DNA of 43,846 nt from Fusobacterium sp. (lineage in GTDB: Bacteria; Cyanobacteriota; Vampirovibrionia; Gastranaerophilales; Gastranaerophilaceae): positions 1-43,846 of the forward strand of contig JAMPIJ010000009.1 of the NCBI GenBank assembly GCA_023662905.1, in the 5' to 3' direction. Shown one piece after another: positions 7,415 to 15,775 of this stretch (within the stretch, counting starts at the first letter, position 1; each line of letters starts with the position of its first letter). The position numbers and the translations under genes were made by a program. The notes under the pieces were generated by a model. It did no database searches. It was not told the origin of the DNA and saw nothing but the letters and a program-made list of their open reading frames with translations.

Positions 7415-9943
7415 CTAGAATTTTTTCAGACGGGCATAAGACGCATCCATTGCCTTTTTGCCAGCGTTGCCGAAATCGATTGTGTACATAGTGCTTGAGC
7501 CTACTTGCATTACGTCTAAGATATGGCCGACACCGAGCTTTTCGTGGAAAACACGATCGCCTTGCGCAAAGATTTCGTCAATAACTTTATTTACACGTTC
7601 ATCCTCAAGCTTTTGTTTTTCGATAGCGTCCTCTTGAACCTGTTTGTCACGTTCTTGAAGCATACGTTTAATAGCGTTGTCTTTGAAAAACTCTTTGACT
7701 TTCTCATCATCTTTTGCCTTGTTCGCCTGAGATTTCACAAGAATTGTACGGCTCGGCGTACGGTTTGGCTTCTGGTATCCGCCGTATGAGTATGAAGATT
7801 TTTGCTGCGGAGCCTCGACCGGCTTGCGTCCAGGGGCAACAAAGTTTTTGCCGAAACCGCTTGATGGTTTCACGTAACCGTCACGGTCAGACTGAACCGC
7901 ACCGAACGAGTAGTTTGAATGCCCTGTTTTAACTTTAGACACCGCGTTTCTGAATGTTGAAGAATCGTTTGTGCTTCCGCTGAACGCAGTTTTATTAATC
8001 AATTGCGGCGGGATTTCTTCTAAGAAACGGCTCGGCATGTAATATTTATATTCGCCCCAAGTTTGACGGCGTTTTGCAGAGGTTAAATAAAGTTTTTCTT
8101 CCGCACGCGTAACGCCAACGTACATAAGACGGCGTTCTTCTTCCATTTCTTTGTTGTTAGTCAAAGAGCGCTGGTGCGGGAAGATTCCCTCATCCATGCC
8201 GGCAAGGAAAACAACCGGAAACTCCAAACCTTTTGCGGCGTGAAGCGTCATCAGCGTAACGTTATTAGAAACTTCTTCCATACTGTCAAGGTCAGAAACA
8301 AGCGCGACCTGCTGCAAAAATTCGCCTAGAATATTATTCTGGTCTTCCGGAATAAATTCGCCCGCAACGTTAACTAATTCCTGCAAGTTTTCGATATCCG
8401 CTTCGGCTTCTGCTGTGTTCTGGGAACGAAGTTCAGCCAGATAACCCGTTTTTTCGATAACAAGGGTCACAAACTCGTGAAGATTATATGAAGTTTGCGC
8501 CTCTTTGAATTTCAAAATCAATTCGCAAAAATCTTTCAATTTAGAACGGACTTTCGGCGTGAATTCAAGCCCATCAGTATCAAGAAGTTTTACGGCTTCA
8601 AAAAGGCTGACGTCCTTTTCGTCGGCAAAAGTTTGAAGATTTTTGATAGTAGTATCGCCGATTGCACGCTTCGGAACGTTAACAATACGTTTGAAACTTT
8701 GTGAATCGTCTGTATTGTAGATTAATTTCAAATACGCAAGGATATCTTTGATTTCTTTACGGTCATAGAACTTGAGGCCGCCATAAATTCTGTACGGAAT
8801 CCCTGCCGCCATACAAGCTTCTTCTATCGCACGGGATTGAGAGTTTGTACGGTAAAGAATTGCGTAACGGTTGTAGTTTCCATCGTTCGTTTGTTTAATT
8901 TGGCTCAGAATATAGTTTGCCTCATCGGCTTCGTCCTGCGCCTCAAAGTAATCAAGGAGTTCACCGTCGCCTTTTTGTGAATAAAGAACTTTGTCAACAC
9001 GGTCGATGTTATTTTCGATAATCGCGTTTGCAACGTTCAAAATATTCGCTGTTGAGCGGTAATTCTGTTCCAATTTAATCAATTTAGCGTTCTGAAAATC
9101 CTTCTGGAAGTTCATAATGATTGTGTAATCCGCACCACGCCAGCTATAAATAGATTGGTCAACGTCACCTACAACGCAGAGTGAACGCTCCGGCGGAATT
9201 TCCTTGGAAAGATTGGTGTAGAGCATGTTTACGAGGTTATATTGCGCCTGGTTTGTATCTTGATACTCATCCACCAGAATATGTTGGAAGCGGCTGTAAT
9301 AAAATTCGCGAACCTCAGGGTTTTGCTCTAATAATTTTACGGTCAAAAGAAGCATATCGTCAAAGTCAATTGCATTGTTGTTATTCAACGCGTTTTCATA
9401 TTCTTCATAAATCTGCCCGATTCTTTGAGATTTAAAATCACGCGCAAAGGTTTGGAACGTATGAGCATCCATCATTTTGTTTTTCGCGTCAGAAATAACC
9501 GTTTTAACAAGTTTTGGTGCATAAAGTTTTTCATCAAGGTTTAATTTCTTAATCGCCTGTTTAATAAGCGCGTTTGAATCGCCCTCGTCATAAATAGTAA
9601 AATTCTTATCAAGTTTTTTGCCAGACGGGAACTTGTAATTCTCAATATTTTCACGCAAAATTCTGCCGCAAATACCGTGGAAAGTACCAACCCACATATA
9701 TTTCACAACATTTTCGCCAAGCATGCCGCCAAGACGTTCTTTCATCTCCTTTGCGGCCTTATTAGTAAACGTTACGGCCAAAATATCGCGCGGCCTCACA
9801 CCGTTTTTAATCAAATATGCAATGCGTGATGTCAAAACTTTAGTTTTTCCGCTACCCGCACCCGCAAGGATTAACAGCGGCCCCGTAAGTGTTTTCACCG
9901 CTTCACGTTGTTCATTATTAAGATTTTCTAATAAATTTTCCAT
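7415..9943 (-). CDS. pcrA: ATP-dependent 3'-5' DNA helicase PcrA/UvrD
   Basis: This 842-residue superfamily 1 helicase unwinds DNA in repair and replication restart. Seen in order: AGAGSGKT (Walker A, residues 27-34), DEYQDTNQAQY (motif II), GDVDQSIYSWRGAD (motif III), EQNYRST (motif IV), TLHAAKGLEFPVVF (motif V) and EEERRLMYVGVTRA (motif VI). The C-terminus (GDRVFHEKLGVGHI...IDFGNAGKKAM) is the Tudor-like tail of PcrA. ATG at 9943 is chosen over the one at 9964: the promoter predicts a transcript starting near 9972, and the MENLLENLNNEQREAV start fits the family. Confidence 0.95.
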   Translation of the reverse strand: MENLLENLNNEQREAVKTLTGPLLILAGAGSGKTKVLTSRIAYLIKNGVRPRDILAVTFTNKAAKEMKERLGGMLGENVVKYMWVGTFHGICGRILRENIENYKFPSGKKLDKNFTIYDEGDSNALIKQAIKKLNLDEKLYAPKLVKTVISDAKNKMMDAHTFQTFARDFKSQRIGQIYEEYENALNNNNAIDFDDMLLLTVKLLEQNPEVREFYYSRFQHILVDEYQDTNQAQYNLVNMLYTNLSKEIPPERSLCVVGDVDQSIYSWRGADYTIIMNFQKDFQNAKLIKLEQNYRSTANILNVANAIIENNIDRVDKVLYSQKGDGELLDYFEAQDEADEANYILSQIKQTNDGNYNRYAILYRTNSQSRAIEEACMAAGIPYRIYGGLKFYDRKEIKDILAYLKLIYNTDDSQSFKRIVNVPKRAIGDTTIKNLQTFADEKDVSLFEAVKLLDTDGLEFTPKVRSKLKDFCELILKFKEAQTSYNLHEFVTLVIEKTGYLAELRSQNTAEAEADIENLQELVNVAGEFIPEDQNNILGEFLQQVALVSDLDSMEEVSNNVTLMTLHAAKGLEFPVVFLAGMDEGIFPHQRSLTNNKEMEEERRLMYVGVTRAEEKLYLTSAKRRQTWGEYKYYMPSRFLEEIPPQLINKTAFSGSTNDSSTFRNAVSKVKTGHSNYSFGAVQSDRDGYVKPSSGFGKNFVAPGRKPVEAPQQKSSYSYGGYQKPNRTPSRTILVKSQANKAKDDEKVKEFFKDNAIKRMLQERDKQVQEDAIEKQKLEDERVNKVIDEIFAQGDRVFHEKLGVGHILDVMQVGSSTMYTIDFGNAGKKAMDASYARLKKF

Positions 9944-9978
9944 ATCCCGTATTCCCAAAATCATGTTTTTATGCTATC

Positions 9979-10007
9979 ATTATAAAACAGTAAAATGTAG
10001 ATTGCAA
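9979..10007 (-). promoter_or_regulatory. promoter of pcrA
   Basis: On the minus strand, -35 TTGCAA (10007-10002), a 17-base spacer and -10 TATAAT (9984-9979). It shares the short spacer with the plus-strand SLOG operon, so the two are divergently transcribed from about 80 bases. Confidence 0.75.
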
Positions 10008-10026
10008 TTAAAAAAGGATCATTGAT

Positions 10027-10605
10027 ATGGAAATATTGTTAAGTGCAGACGATGAAAAAGAAAACCAACAGCAGTCAATAGTTGTTCCGATGGACGATTT
10101 AGACAGAGCAGGCGAAGACCCTGAGGTTATGGACGAACTCGCAATGGAACTTGCGACAATCCAACAGTCAGCAAAAAAAATCGCTATTATCGGAAGCCGT
10201 AATCTCCCGATTACACACCAGCAGACAATCGAAACTCTTTCAACTGCACTAGTTATGCAAGGCAATACCATTATCACATCCGGAGGTTCTTCAGGTACTA
10301 ACGCTGCAGCTATCCGCGGCGCTATGAAAGCTAACCCTGATAAATTAAAAGTTATTTTACCTCAAACAATCGGCCAACAGCCAAGCGATGTTCAAAACCA
10401 GCTTATTGGCGTGCCGAATATCGTTGAGCATTCTGATAGAGCTATGATGACTCTTGCGGATGCGTCAAGAGTTTGCAACAGAGAAATTATCGACGACTGC
10501 AACCAGTTGATAGTTTTCCTTTCTCACACAAGTAAAACTTTGCACAGCGCAGTTCAATACGCTGAAGAAGGACACAAAGTTATTACTGTGTTCTATCTCG
10601 ATTAA
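10027..10605 (+). CDS. SLOG/DprA-like Rossmann-fold protein
   Basis: A 192-residue protein. After an acidic, probably disordered N-terminus (1-45) it has a nucleotide-binding fold of the DprA/LOG type: KIAIIGSRNL (51-60), then ITSGGSSGTNAAAIRGA (83-99), later DDCNQLIVFL and a C-terminal HKVITVFYL strand. These match the GSR and SGG-x-G-x-(D/N) motifs of SLOG domains, which bind nucleotides or single-stranded DNA. It is too short for full DprA. It heads an operon, overlapping the HEAT gene by one base (TAATG). AAGGA precedes the ATG by 9 bases. Confidence 0.7.
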   Translation: MEILLSADDEKENQQQSIVVPMDDLDRAGEDPEVMDELAMELATIQQSAKKIAIIGSRNLPITHQQTIETLSTALVMQGNTIITSGGSSGTNAAAIRGAMKANPDKLKVILPQTIGQQPSDVQNQLIGVPNIVEHSDRAMMTLADASRVCNREIIDDCNQLIVFLSHTSKTLHSAVQYAEEGHKVITVFYLD

Positions 10606-11741
10606 TGAACAATTTAATTAAAAAATTAACCGGAAAAAACCAGTCTGATTACGAGCCGGTTGCACAACAATTGATTAATATTCCTGATATTAGTCTATTT
10701 GAAGAACTCGTAAAACAGGACGATTTTCTATTCGATTTTGTAAAACAAAACGTCGCAAACCGTTTGCAAAAAGCCTGCAATGCGGAAAATTTCCGCAATC
10801 TTCTGGCGCTGATGAAGATTTATTCACCTTATTATGAGGAATTTATCACTTCAACGCTTGCGAAATTCGCTGATGAAGATTTGACCGACGAAATTTTAGA
10901 AATGCTTGAAAACGGCACAGAAGAAGAAAAAACTTACGCCGCAAAATATTTCGCACGTATTCAAGACCCGCTTGCACTGCCGCTTTTGAATGAATATGCT
11001 TTTTCAGAAAACCAAAACCTTGCCGCGAACTGTGCCGCAACTCTTGGCGCATTCGGAGATAGAGAAGTTTTCAACACAGCACTTGAAAAACTCAAATCTG
11101 ACGATGATTTTGAACAATTCAGCGCGATAAGCTTTTTGATTTCATACGGCGACAAAAACGCAGTCGGTGCAATAATCGACGCGATGAAAAACTCCTCAAT
11201 GGCCGAAAACATCGCAGGCGAAATCCCTTATCTTGTCGATATGCTGACGCTTTTAGAGGATAAAGACGGACTTATCGTTCTGAACAACATCATAAACGGT
11301 CTGGGCGAAATCTTGCCGCTTTCAGGCGTCTTTGATTATAATCTCTACGAAGTTTTCGAAAAACTGGATTGCCCGATTGTCTTACTCAACGCGCGTGAAA
11401 AGTTTAACACACTGACCGAAAACGACGAGTATCTTTTTGACGAGGACAAAAACACTAAAAACGAAGTTTTGGAAATCAAACAACTTCTTGATAGCCTGAA
11501 CATCGACGCGGCTGCGGTTGATGGCGAACTCCGTGAAGAAAGCCCGTTTGTTTTCACTGCGCTAGAATTAACCGCAAACGCCGAGGCGGTTGAAAAGCTT
11601 TTGACCTCAAGTAATCAAACAATTGTTTTAAAATCGGCAGAAGTTCTAAAAAAACTTGGCGCGTGGAATAAAGAAATCCGCGCTAAAGCGTTGAACAATA
11701 TTACAGATTCAAATATTAAATCCATAATCGAGGCAATGTAA
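10605..11741 (+). CDS. HEAT-repeat protein
   Basis: A 378-residue, mostly helical, acidic protein. Repeated pairs of helices such as AAKYFARIQDPLALPLL, AANCAATLGAFGDREVFNTAL and AISFLISYGDKNAVGAII (about 110-190) fit HEAT/PBS-lyase-type repeats, which act as protein-binding scaffolds. There is no signal peptide or membrane segment, so it is probably cytoplasmic. It is translationally linked to both neighbours (one-base overlaps), which suggests a partner role, but its target cannot be told. Confidence 0.7.
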   Translation: MNNLIKKLTGKNQSDYEPVAQQLINIPDISLFEELVKQDDFLFDFVKQNVANRLQKACNAENFRNLLALMKIYSPYYEEFITSTLAKFADEDLTDEILEMLENGTEEEKTYAAKYFARIQDPLALPLLNEYAFSENQNLAANCAATLGAFGDREVFNTALEKLKSDDDFEQFSAISFLISYGDKNAVGAIIDAMKNSSMAENIAGEIPYLVDMLTLLEDKDGLIVLNNIINGLGEILPLSGVFDYNLYEVFEKLDCPIVLLNAREKFNTLTENDEYLFDEDKNTKNEVLEIKQLLDSLNIDAAAVDGELREESPFVFTALELTANAEAVEKLLTSSNQTIVLKSAEVLKKLGAWNKEIRAKALNNITDSNIKSIIEAM

Positions 11742-12271
11742 TGGAAGAAAAAACACTTAGTTCAAAAATAGTTTATGATGGAAGAATTATGACGGTTCGC
11801 TGCGACGAAATCGAAACCGCAGACGGCCACCACTCTTTTCGCGAAGTCGTTGAACACTCAGGCGGTGTCACAATCGTTGCAGTCAAAAACGACAGCATTC
11901 TTTTTGTCAAACAATTCCGCTACCCGATAAAAGAGGTGGTTTTAGAACTTCCGGCCGGCAAACTCGAAAAAGGCGAAGATCCTGACGTTGCGTGTGAGCG
12001 TGAGTTGGAAGAAGAAACCGGCTACCGCGCTAAACACTGGACATCACTCGGTTTCATCTACACATCTATCGGTTTTTGCAACGAAAAATTATATCTTTAT
12101 TTAGCGCAAGACCTTGAATTTGTAGGTGAACACCCTGACGAGGGCGAGATTTTAGAGAATTACGAATACAAAATTACAGAAGTTGAAAAAATGATTGCAG
12201 ACGGAAGAATTTCAGACGCAAAGACAATTTGCGCCATCTACCGCGCACTTGGAGAAATAAAAAATGATTAA
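11741..12271 (+). CDS. nudF: Nudix hydrolase, ADP-ribose pyrophosphatase type
   Basis: A 176-residue enzyme expected to split ADP-ribose into AMP and ribose 5-phosphate. The Nudix box is complete at residues 73-95 (G-x5-E-x7-RELEEETGY). The flanking LELPAGK and REVVEHSGGVTIVAV stretches are typical of the ADP-ribose group. Its start overlaps the HEAT gene stop and its end overlaps the HAD gene by 8 bases. Confidence 0.9.
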   Translation: MEEKTLSSKIVYDGRIMTVRCDEIETADGHHSFREVVEHSGGVTIVAVKNDSILFVKQFRYPIKEVVLELPAGKLEKGEDPDVACERELEEETGYRAKHWTSLGFIYTSIGFCNEKLYLYLAQDLEFVGEHPDEGEILENYEYKITEVEKMIADGRISDAKTICAIYRALGEIKND

Positions 12272-13055
12272 ACTTGTAGCAACAGACATTGACGGAACAT
12301 TATTACAAAAAGATTACACCTGCCCCGCAGGACTTATGGATTGCCTGAAAAAGCTTGAAGAAAAAGACGTCAAAGTGGTTCTTGTTACCGGCAGAATGCA
12401 TCAGGCCGCAATAAAAATCTACAATCAGTTACAGCTTAAAAACCCGCTTGTTTCTTACCAAGGCGGACAAATTGATTCTCCTGAGGGCGAAATTCTTTAC
12501 CAAAAAACCTTAGACAAAGAATGTGTACAAAAAGCGATTAAATGGGCGCGCGAAAACAAAATTCACCTGCAAGTTTACTACAACGACAAACTTTACGCAG
12601 AACGCGACAACGCATTCATTCAACGTTATTCAAAAGAACAAAATGTTCCTTACGAAATCATCAACTTCGACGAATTGAACCCTGAGTATGCAAGCAAAAT
12701 GCTCGCGATCGACTTTGACCACCCTGAAACAGTTACCGAATGGGTTGGAGAACTTCAGGAAAAATTCCCGAACTGTTTCGTGGTAAAATCAACACCGTTC
12801 TTCTGCGAAATTTCGCACAAAAACGCAAACAAATGCGATGCTGTTAAATTTTTACAAAATTATTACGGGCTTAAAGATGAAGAAGTTTTGACAATCGGCG
12901 ATCAAAACAACGATATCGCGCTTCTTCAAGCGGGCGGCGTGCGCGTTGCAATGGGTAACGCAACCCCTGAACTCAAAGCCGTTTCCACCTACATCACCGA
13001 CACGGTCGAAAACGGCGGCTGGATAAAAGCAGTTGAAAAATTTGTTAATCTTTGA
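12264..13055 (+). CDS. Cof-type HAD phosphatase (HAD-IIB)
   Basis: A 263-residue sugar- or nucleotide-phosphate phosphatase of the Cof group. Motif I is DIDGTLL (residues 8-14), motif II lies in VVLVTGR, and motif IV is LTIGDQNNDIALLQ near residue 216, with the C2 cap between. It also carries the C-terminal GVRVAMGNATPELK signature of the family. It is the fourth gene of the SLOG-HEAT-Nudix-HAD operon. The natural substrate is unknown. Confidence 0.9.
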   Translation: MIKLVATDIDGTLLQKDYTCPAGLMDCLKKLEEKDVKVVLVTGRMHQAAIKIYNQLQLKNPLVSYQGGQIDSPEGEILYQKTLDKECVQKAIKWARENKIHLQVYYNDKLYAERDNAFIQRYSKEQNVPYEIINFDELNPEYASKMLAIDFDHPETVTEWVGELQEKFPNCFVVKSTPFFCEISHKNANKCDAVKFLQNYYGLKDEEVLTIGDQNNDIALLQAGGVRVAMGNATPELKAVSTYITDTVENGGWIKAVEKFVNL

Positions 13056-13060
13056 TATCA

Positions 13061-13079
13061 TAGTATCATTCAGATACTA
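13061..13079. promoter_or_regulatory. inverted-repeat operator in front of the HxlR gene
   Basis: TAGTATC and GATACTA form a perfect 7-base inverted repeat with a 5-base centre, two bases before the AGGAG ribosome binding site of the regulator gene. The GTATC/GATAC arms resemble known sites of HxlR-family regulators, so autoregulation is likely. Confidence 0.65.
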
Positions 13080-13090
13080 TAGGAGATTTT

Positions 13091-13438
13091 ATGGGCTATA
13101 AAGACCTTCCAAAGTGTCCGGTTGAAACGACTCTTTTAATGGTTGGCAAACGCTGGAAAGCATTGATAATACGGGATTTGCTAACCGGTACAAAAAGATT
13201 TGGAGAGCTGAAAAAATCCGTTCAAGGGATTACTCAAAAAGTTTTGACAACTACACTCAGAGATCTTGAAAAAGAAGGCATTATTGAACGCAAAGTTTAC
13301 AACACAATTCCGCCGAAAGTCGAGTATACTCTAACCGACGTCGGATACAGCCTTTTGCCTGTCCTGAACGCTATGGCAAGCTGGGGAACAGATTACCAGT
13401 ATTTTGTTAAACTTCTCGAGAAACAAAACAAAGACTAA
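13091..13438 (+). CDS. HxlR-family transcriptional regulator
   Basis: A 115-residue winged-helix protein. CPVETTLLMVGKRWKALIIR at residues 9-28 and the RFGELKKSVQGITQKVLTTTLR recognition region, followed by LEKEGIIERKVY and a PPKVEYTLTDVG wing, are diagnostic for HxlR/HypR/YodB proteins. In many members the first cysteine senses electrophiles or disulfide stress; a cysteine is present at residue 9. It has its own palindrome and AGGAG site, so it is separate from the operon before it. The 3' end overlaps the next, convergent gene by four bases. Confidence 0.9.
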   Translation: MGYKDLPKCPVETTLLMVGKRWKALIIRDLLTGTKRFGELKKSVQGITQKVLTTTLRDLEKEGIIERKVYNTIPPKVEYTLTDVGYSLLPVLNAMASWGTDYQYFVKLLEKQNKD

Positions 13439-14058
13439 TGTGAAAGTTCGTCACCAAGTTTTTCTAACAATGAATTAATATGTTTCAAGATAACAGGACG
13501 TGTACGCACAGTTTCTTCAAACGTCATTTCGCGCTCAGGGTCACGATTCATAGGATCAGTAGGGCGCATAACATTATTTCTGGTTGTAGAATAGCCATGA
13601 ACCTGTCCTTTAACCGAACTTAGTGCAACGGGAATTTCATTATATATAGCCGATTGCGTTGCGACTTTAATTTGTTCGCGTTCTTGTCCTTGTTTATTGA
13701 AAAACACAAAATCCAGATTTGGATTCATCTCTGCTTGGCGGGAAATCTCTACAGTATCACCATTTTTCATTGCGACCCGCATGGTATACGGTTCAGGAAT
13801 AAATTCTCCGAGAGCAAAAAGTTCGTCCTGTAACTTTTTATTCCTAATTGAATTTATAGTATCAAGAGCCTCTTTTGCCTTATCTGACAAAATAATAGGT
13901 TTGAAGTCTTCATAACTGCTGGTAATCATAGGTTTACACGGCTCTGCTTTTGGCATTGGAGCGCTAACAGAACTAATAGATTTCGTCATCTGTGCAGGGG
14001 TACTGATAAAATGATGTACTTTATTTTTAATTACGGGTAAAATGTTTGTTAATTTCAT
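13435..14058 (-). CDS. unrecognised 207-residue protein
   Basis: No family is recognised. The N-terminal 50 residues are rich in Ser, Pro and Lys and look disordered (MKLTNILPVIKNKVHHF start). Residues about 90-160 alternate hydrophobic and polar positions (YTMRVAMKNGDTVEISRQAE, DFVFFNKQGQEREQIKVATQS) and suggest a small beta-rich fold; the C-terminus is helical. There is no signal peptide or membrane segment. GAAGG lies 6 bases before the ATG and a good promoter stands upstream. The convergent HxlR gene overlaps its stop by four bases. Confidence 0.7.
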   Translation of the reverse strand: MKLTNILPVIKNKVHHFISTPAQMTKSISSVSAPMPKAEPCKPMITSSYEDFKPIILSDKAKEALDTINSIRNKKLQDELFALGEFIPEPYTMRVAMKNGDTVEISRQAEMNPNLDFVFFNKQGQEREQIKVATQSAIYNEIPVALSSVKGQVHGYSTTRNNVMRPTDPMNRDPEREMTFEETVRTRPVILKHINSLLEKLGDELSH

Positions 14059-14079
14059 AAAAGCCTTCTATATCTTAAT

Positions 14080-14107
14080 ATATTATATATAACACAAAAA
14101 CTGTCAA
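14080..14107 (-). promoter_or_regulatory. promoter of the 207-residue protein gene
   Basis: On the minus strand, -35 TTGACA (14107-14102), a 16-base spacer and -10 TAATAT (14085-14080). The -35 box overlaps the stop codon of the gene upstream. Confidence 0.65.
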
Positions 14108-15267
14108 GATGAATTTTTGCTATTTTCAAAACGGTATTTTGTAAACAGATTTGAAACACCTGCAACAAAGAATCCCATAAAACCTATGCTAAATAGGTAC
14201 GGAACACTATTTATTAAAGCTTTTTGTTTTGCAAGACGCTTAAATTCTGCGTTAATATTAGTTTTGCGCTCTTTTGCAAGTTTTTCGGCGAGCTTTGGAA
14301 GTTCCTCCATTGTTGGATTTTTCTCGATAACCTCTTTGCACTTGCCGCATTTTTTGAGTAAGCCTTTAAAACCTTCTTCAAAGAGTTCAGAGCCTGTAAT
14401 AACATAGAACCCTACAAGCGGATAGCGGAAAAGAGTTTCGAGGAAATTCTGACGTCCTCTATCTTTAGCGGCACCGAAATACCCGAGTCCGCCAATCATT
14501 ACGCAAGAAGTTAATTGACCTTTACTCAGCGCAAGTTTTCCATTTTCCCCGTTAAAATCCAGCCCGCAATATTTATCGAAAAACTTGCGCGCTTTTTCAT
14601 TCTTCTTGAAAAATTTCGTCCCCGGAGCGAGAATCGTTTCGCCAATATTTTGTAAAACCTTGCTATCAGCGCCTTTTTTCGCCATCAAAATTCCGCCTGC
14701 CACACTAAGCGCACACGCCGTCGCCGCGCGGGCAATATTCTTCTTAGCGGATTTTTCAACACGTTCCTGAATCCCACTATCCTCATCCTTTTTATAAAGA
14801 CTTGCGATATTATTGAAATCACCCTGTTTGAAAGCCTTGAGCGTCAAAAGATTTTTTATGTAATTGAGTGAAAACTCCACAATCGGAATAGTCAATGCAC
14901 ACATCGCAAGCCCCGCTTTTGCCGCAGTTACACGTTTATCAACCTTACCTTTCGCAAGTTCTGAAAAAGGCGTCGCAATCTGTTTTTTCATCTGAGCGCT
15001 CATGCCGGCAGAAAAAGGTTTTCTAAAAATCTTTTCGCCAAGAAACGCCGGTACAAAATAAACAAGCGCACTTTCAGAAAGTTCCAAAAAGCTGTTTTCA
15101 ACCAAATCCGCTTTGCTTCTTGCAAAAACTGCCTTAGGCACTAAATTCGTTGCCGTGTCCTGCACAAACCTTGAACCTGAAAGACCGTTGGCCTTTTCTT
15201 GATAATTCACGAATTTTGCAACGCTTTTAACCGGCTGGGATAATGTATTTATTAAATTGACTGACAT
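14104..15267 (-). CDS. unrecognised 387-residue membrane-associated protein
   Basis: No family is recognised. The protein is very basic. Hydrophobic stretches that could be membrane helices lie near residues 65-80 (ALVYFVPAFLG), 115-135 (AGLAMCALTIPIVEFSL), 180-195 (AATACALSVAGGILMA), 250-265 and 360-378 (PYLFSIGFMGFFVAGVSNLF). There is no signal peptide. The layout of short amphipathic segments between Lys-rich linkers resembles the N-terminal part of the UbiB-like protein at 19888. GGAG lies 8 bases before the ATG. The leader is about 137 bases and carries repeated GCCTGTA words. Confidence 0.7.
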   Translation of the reverse strand: MSVNLINTLSQPVKSVAKFVNYQEKANGLSGSRFVQDTATNLVPKAVFARSKADLVENSFLELSESALVYFVPAFLGEKIFRKPFSAGMSAQMKKQIATPFSELAKGKVDKRVTAAKAGLAMCALTIPIVEFSLNYIKNLLTLKAFKQGDFNNIASLYKKDEDSGIQERVEKSAKKNIARAATACALSVAGGILMAKKGADSKVLQNIGETILAPGTKFFKKNEKARKFFDKYCGLDFNGENGKLALSKGQLTSCVMIGGLGYFGAAKDRGRQNFLETLFRYPLVGFYVITGSELFEEGFKGLLKKCGKCKEVIEKNPTMEELPKLAEKLAKERKTNINAEFKRLAKQKALINSVPYLFSIGFMGFFVAGVSNLFTKYRFENSKNSS

Positions 15268-15293
15268 TTCTTTTTCTCCATAAAACTACAAAA

Positions 15294-15416
15294 CCTATAC
15301 AAAATATGTACAGGCCGTTAATTTTATGAAAAATTCAAGCTAACCTGTACTAACTACAGGCGCCACCAAGAAAAATTCAAATTTAATAAAAGATTTTTGT
15401 TCATACAGGCAATATA
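15294..15416 (-). promoter_or_regulatory. leader with repeated GCCTGTA words and two inverted repeats
   Basis: On the minus strand GCCTGTA occurs three times in about 100 bases. Two copies form inverted repeats: CCTGTA with TACAGG at 15344-15360 (5-base centre), and CCTATAC with GTACAGG at 15294-15314 (one mismatch). All lie downstream of the predicted transcription start, so they could be operator sites or RNA structure in the leader. Confidence 0.45.
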
Positions 15417-15439
15417 AACCAAAATTCGCGAACTGTCAA
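15411..15439 (-). promoter_or_regulatory. promoter of the 387-residue protein gene
   Basis: On the minus strand, -35 TTGACA (15439-15434), a 17-base spacer and -10 TATATT (15416-15411). It predicts a leader of about 137 bases. It is divergent from the promoter at 15450-15479. Confidence 0.7.
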
Positions 15440-15449
15440 CCTCTCCGAT

Positions 15450-15479
15450 TTGACACGTAACGTAATGTCATGGTATCGT
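15450..15479 (+). promoter_or_regulatory. promoter of the CsoR-like/rlmD operon
   Basis: -35 TTGACA (15450-15455), an 18-base spacer and -10 TATCGT (15474-15479), followed by an AAGGAG ribosome binding site before the ATG at 15500. Confidence 0.65.
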
Positions 15480-15499
15480 TAAGTTAAAAAGGAGAAACC

Positions 15500-15775
15500 A
15501 TGGGTATAATTAAAAATATTCGTATCAATAAAAACTTAAAAATGGCTATCGGACAACTCGAAGGCATTTTGAAAATGATTTTGACAAAACGCGAAAGCGT
15601 CGAAGTAAGCGACCAGCTTAACGCTGTAATGGCTTTAATCAAAGGCTGCCAGAACGACATCATCAAAGATGAACTTACAGAACAAATCGAGGACATCATC
15701 GTCACTCCTGACGCAGTCGACAGAAAAGCTAAAGTCGACAAACTCGTGATATTTATTGATAGAATGATTCGCTAA
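15500..15775 (+). CDS. CsoR/FrmR-like small helical protein lacking metal ligands
   Basis: A 91-residue all-helical protein. Residues 12-62 follow the CsoR/RcnR/FrmR pattern (IGQLEGILKMI...DQLNAVMALI), including the GQLxGI start of helix 1 and the Q-x2-A segment. Lined up by eye with CsoR, the three copper ligands Cys, His and Cys are replaced by Ser33, Glu58 and Gln62. One cysteine (C50) is present at a different place. It may be a sensor of something else, or no longer a sensor. It overlaps the rlmD start by one base (TAATG). Confidence 0.6.
   Translation: MGIIKNIRINKNLKMAIGQLEGILKMILTKRESVEVSDQLNAVMALIKGCQNDIIKDELTEQIEDIIVTPDAVDRKAKVDKLVIFIDRMIR

Noticed and set aside
13061-13079. Terminator of the HAD-gene operon
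   Set aside because: The stem is short, AT-rich and has no T run after it; it fits an operator for HxlR better.
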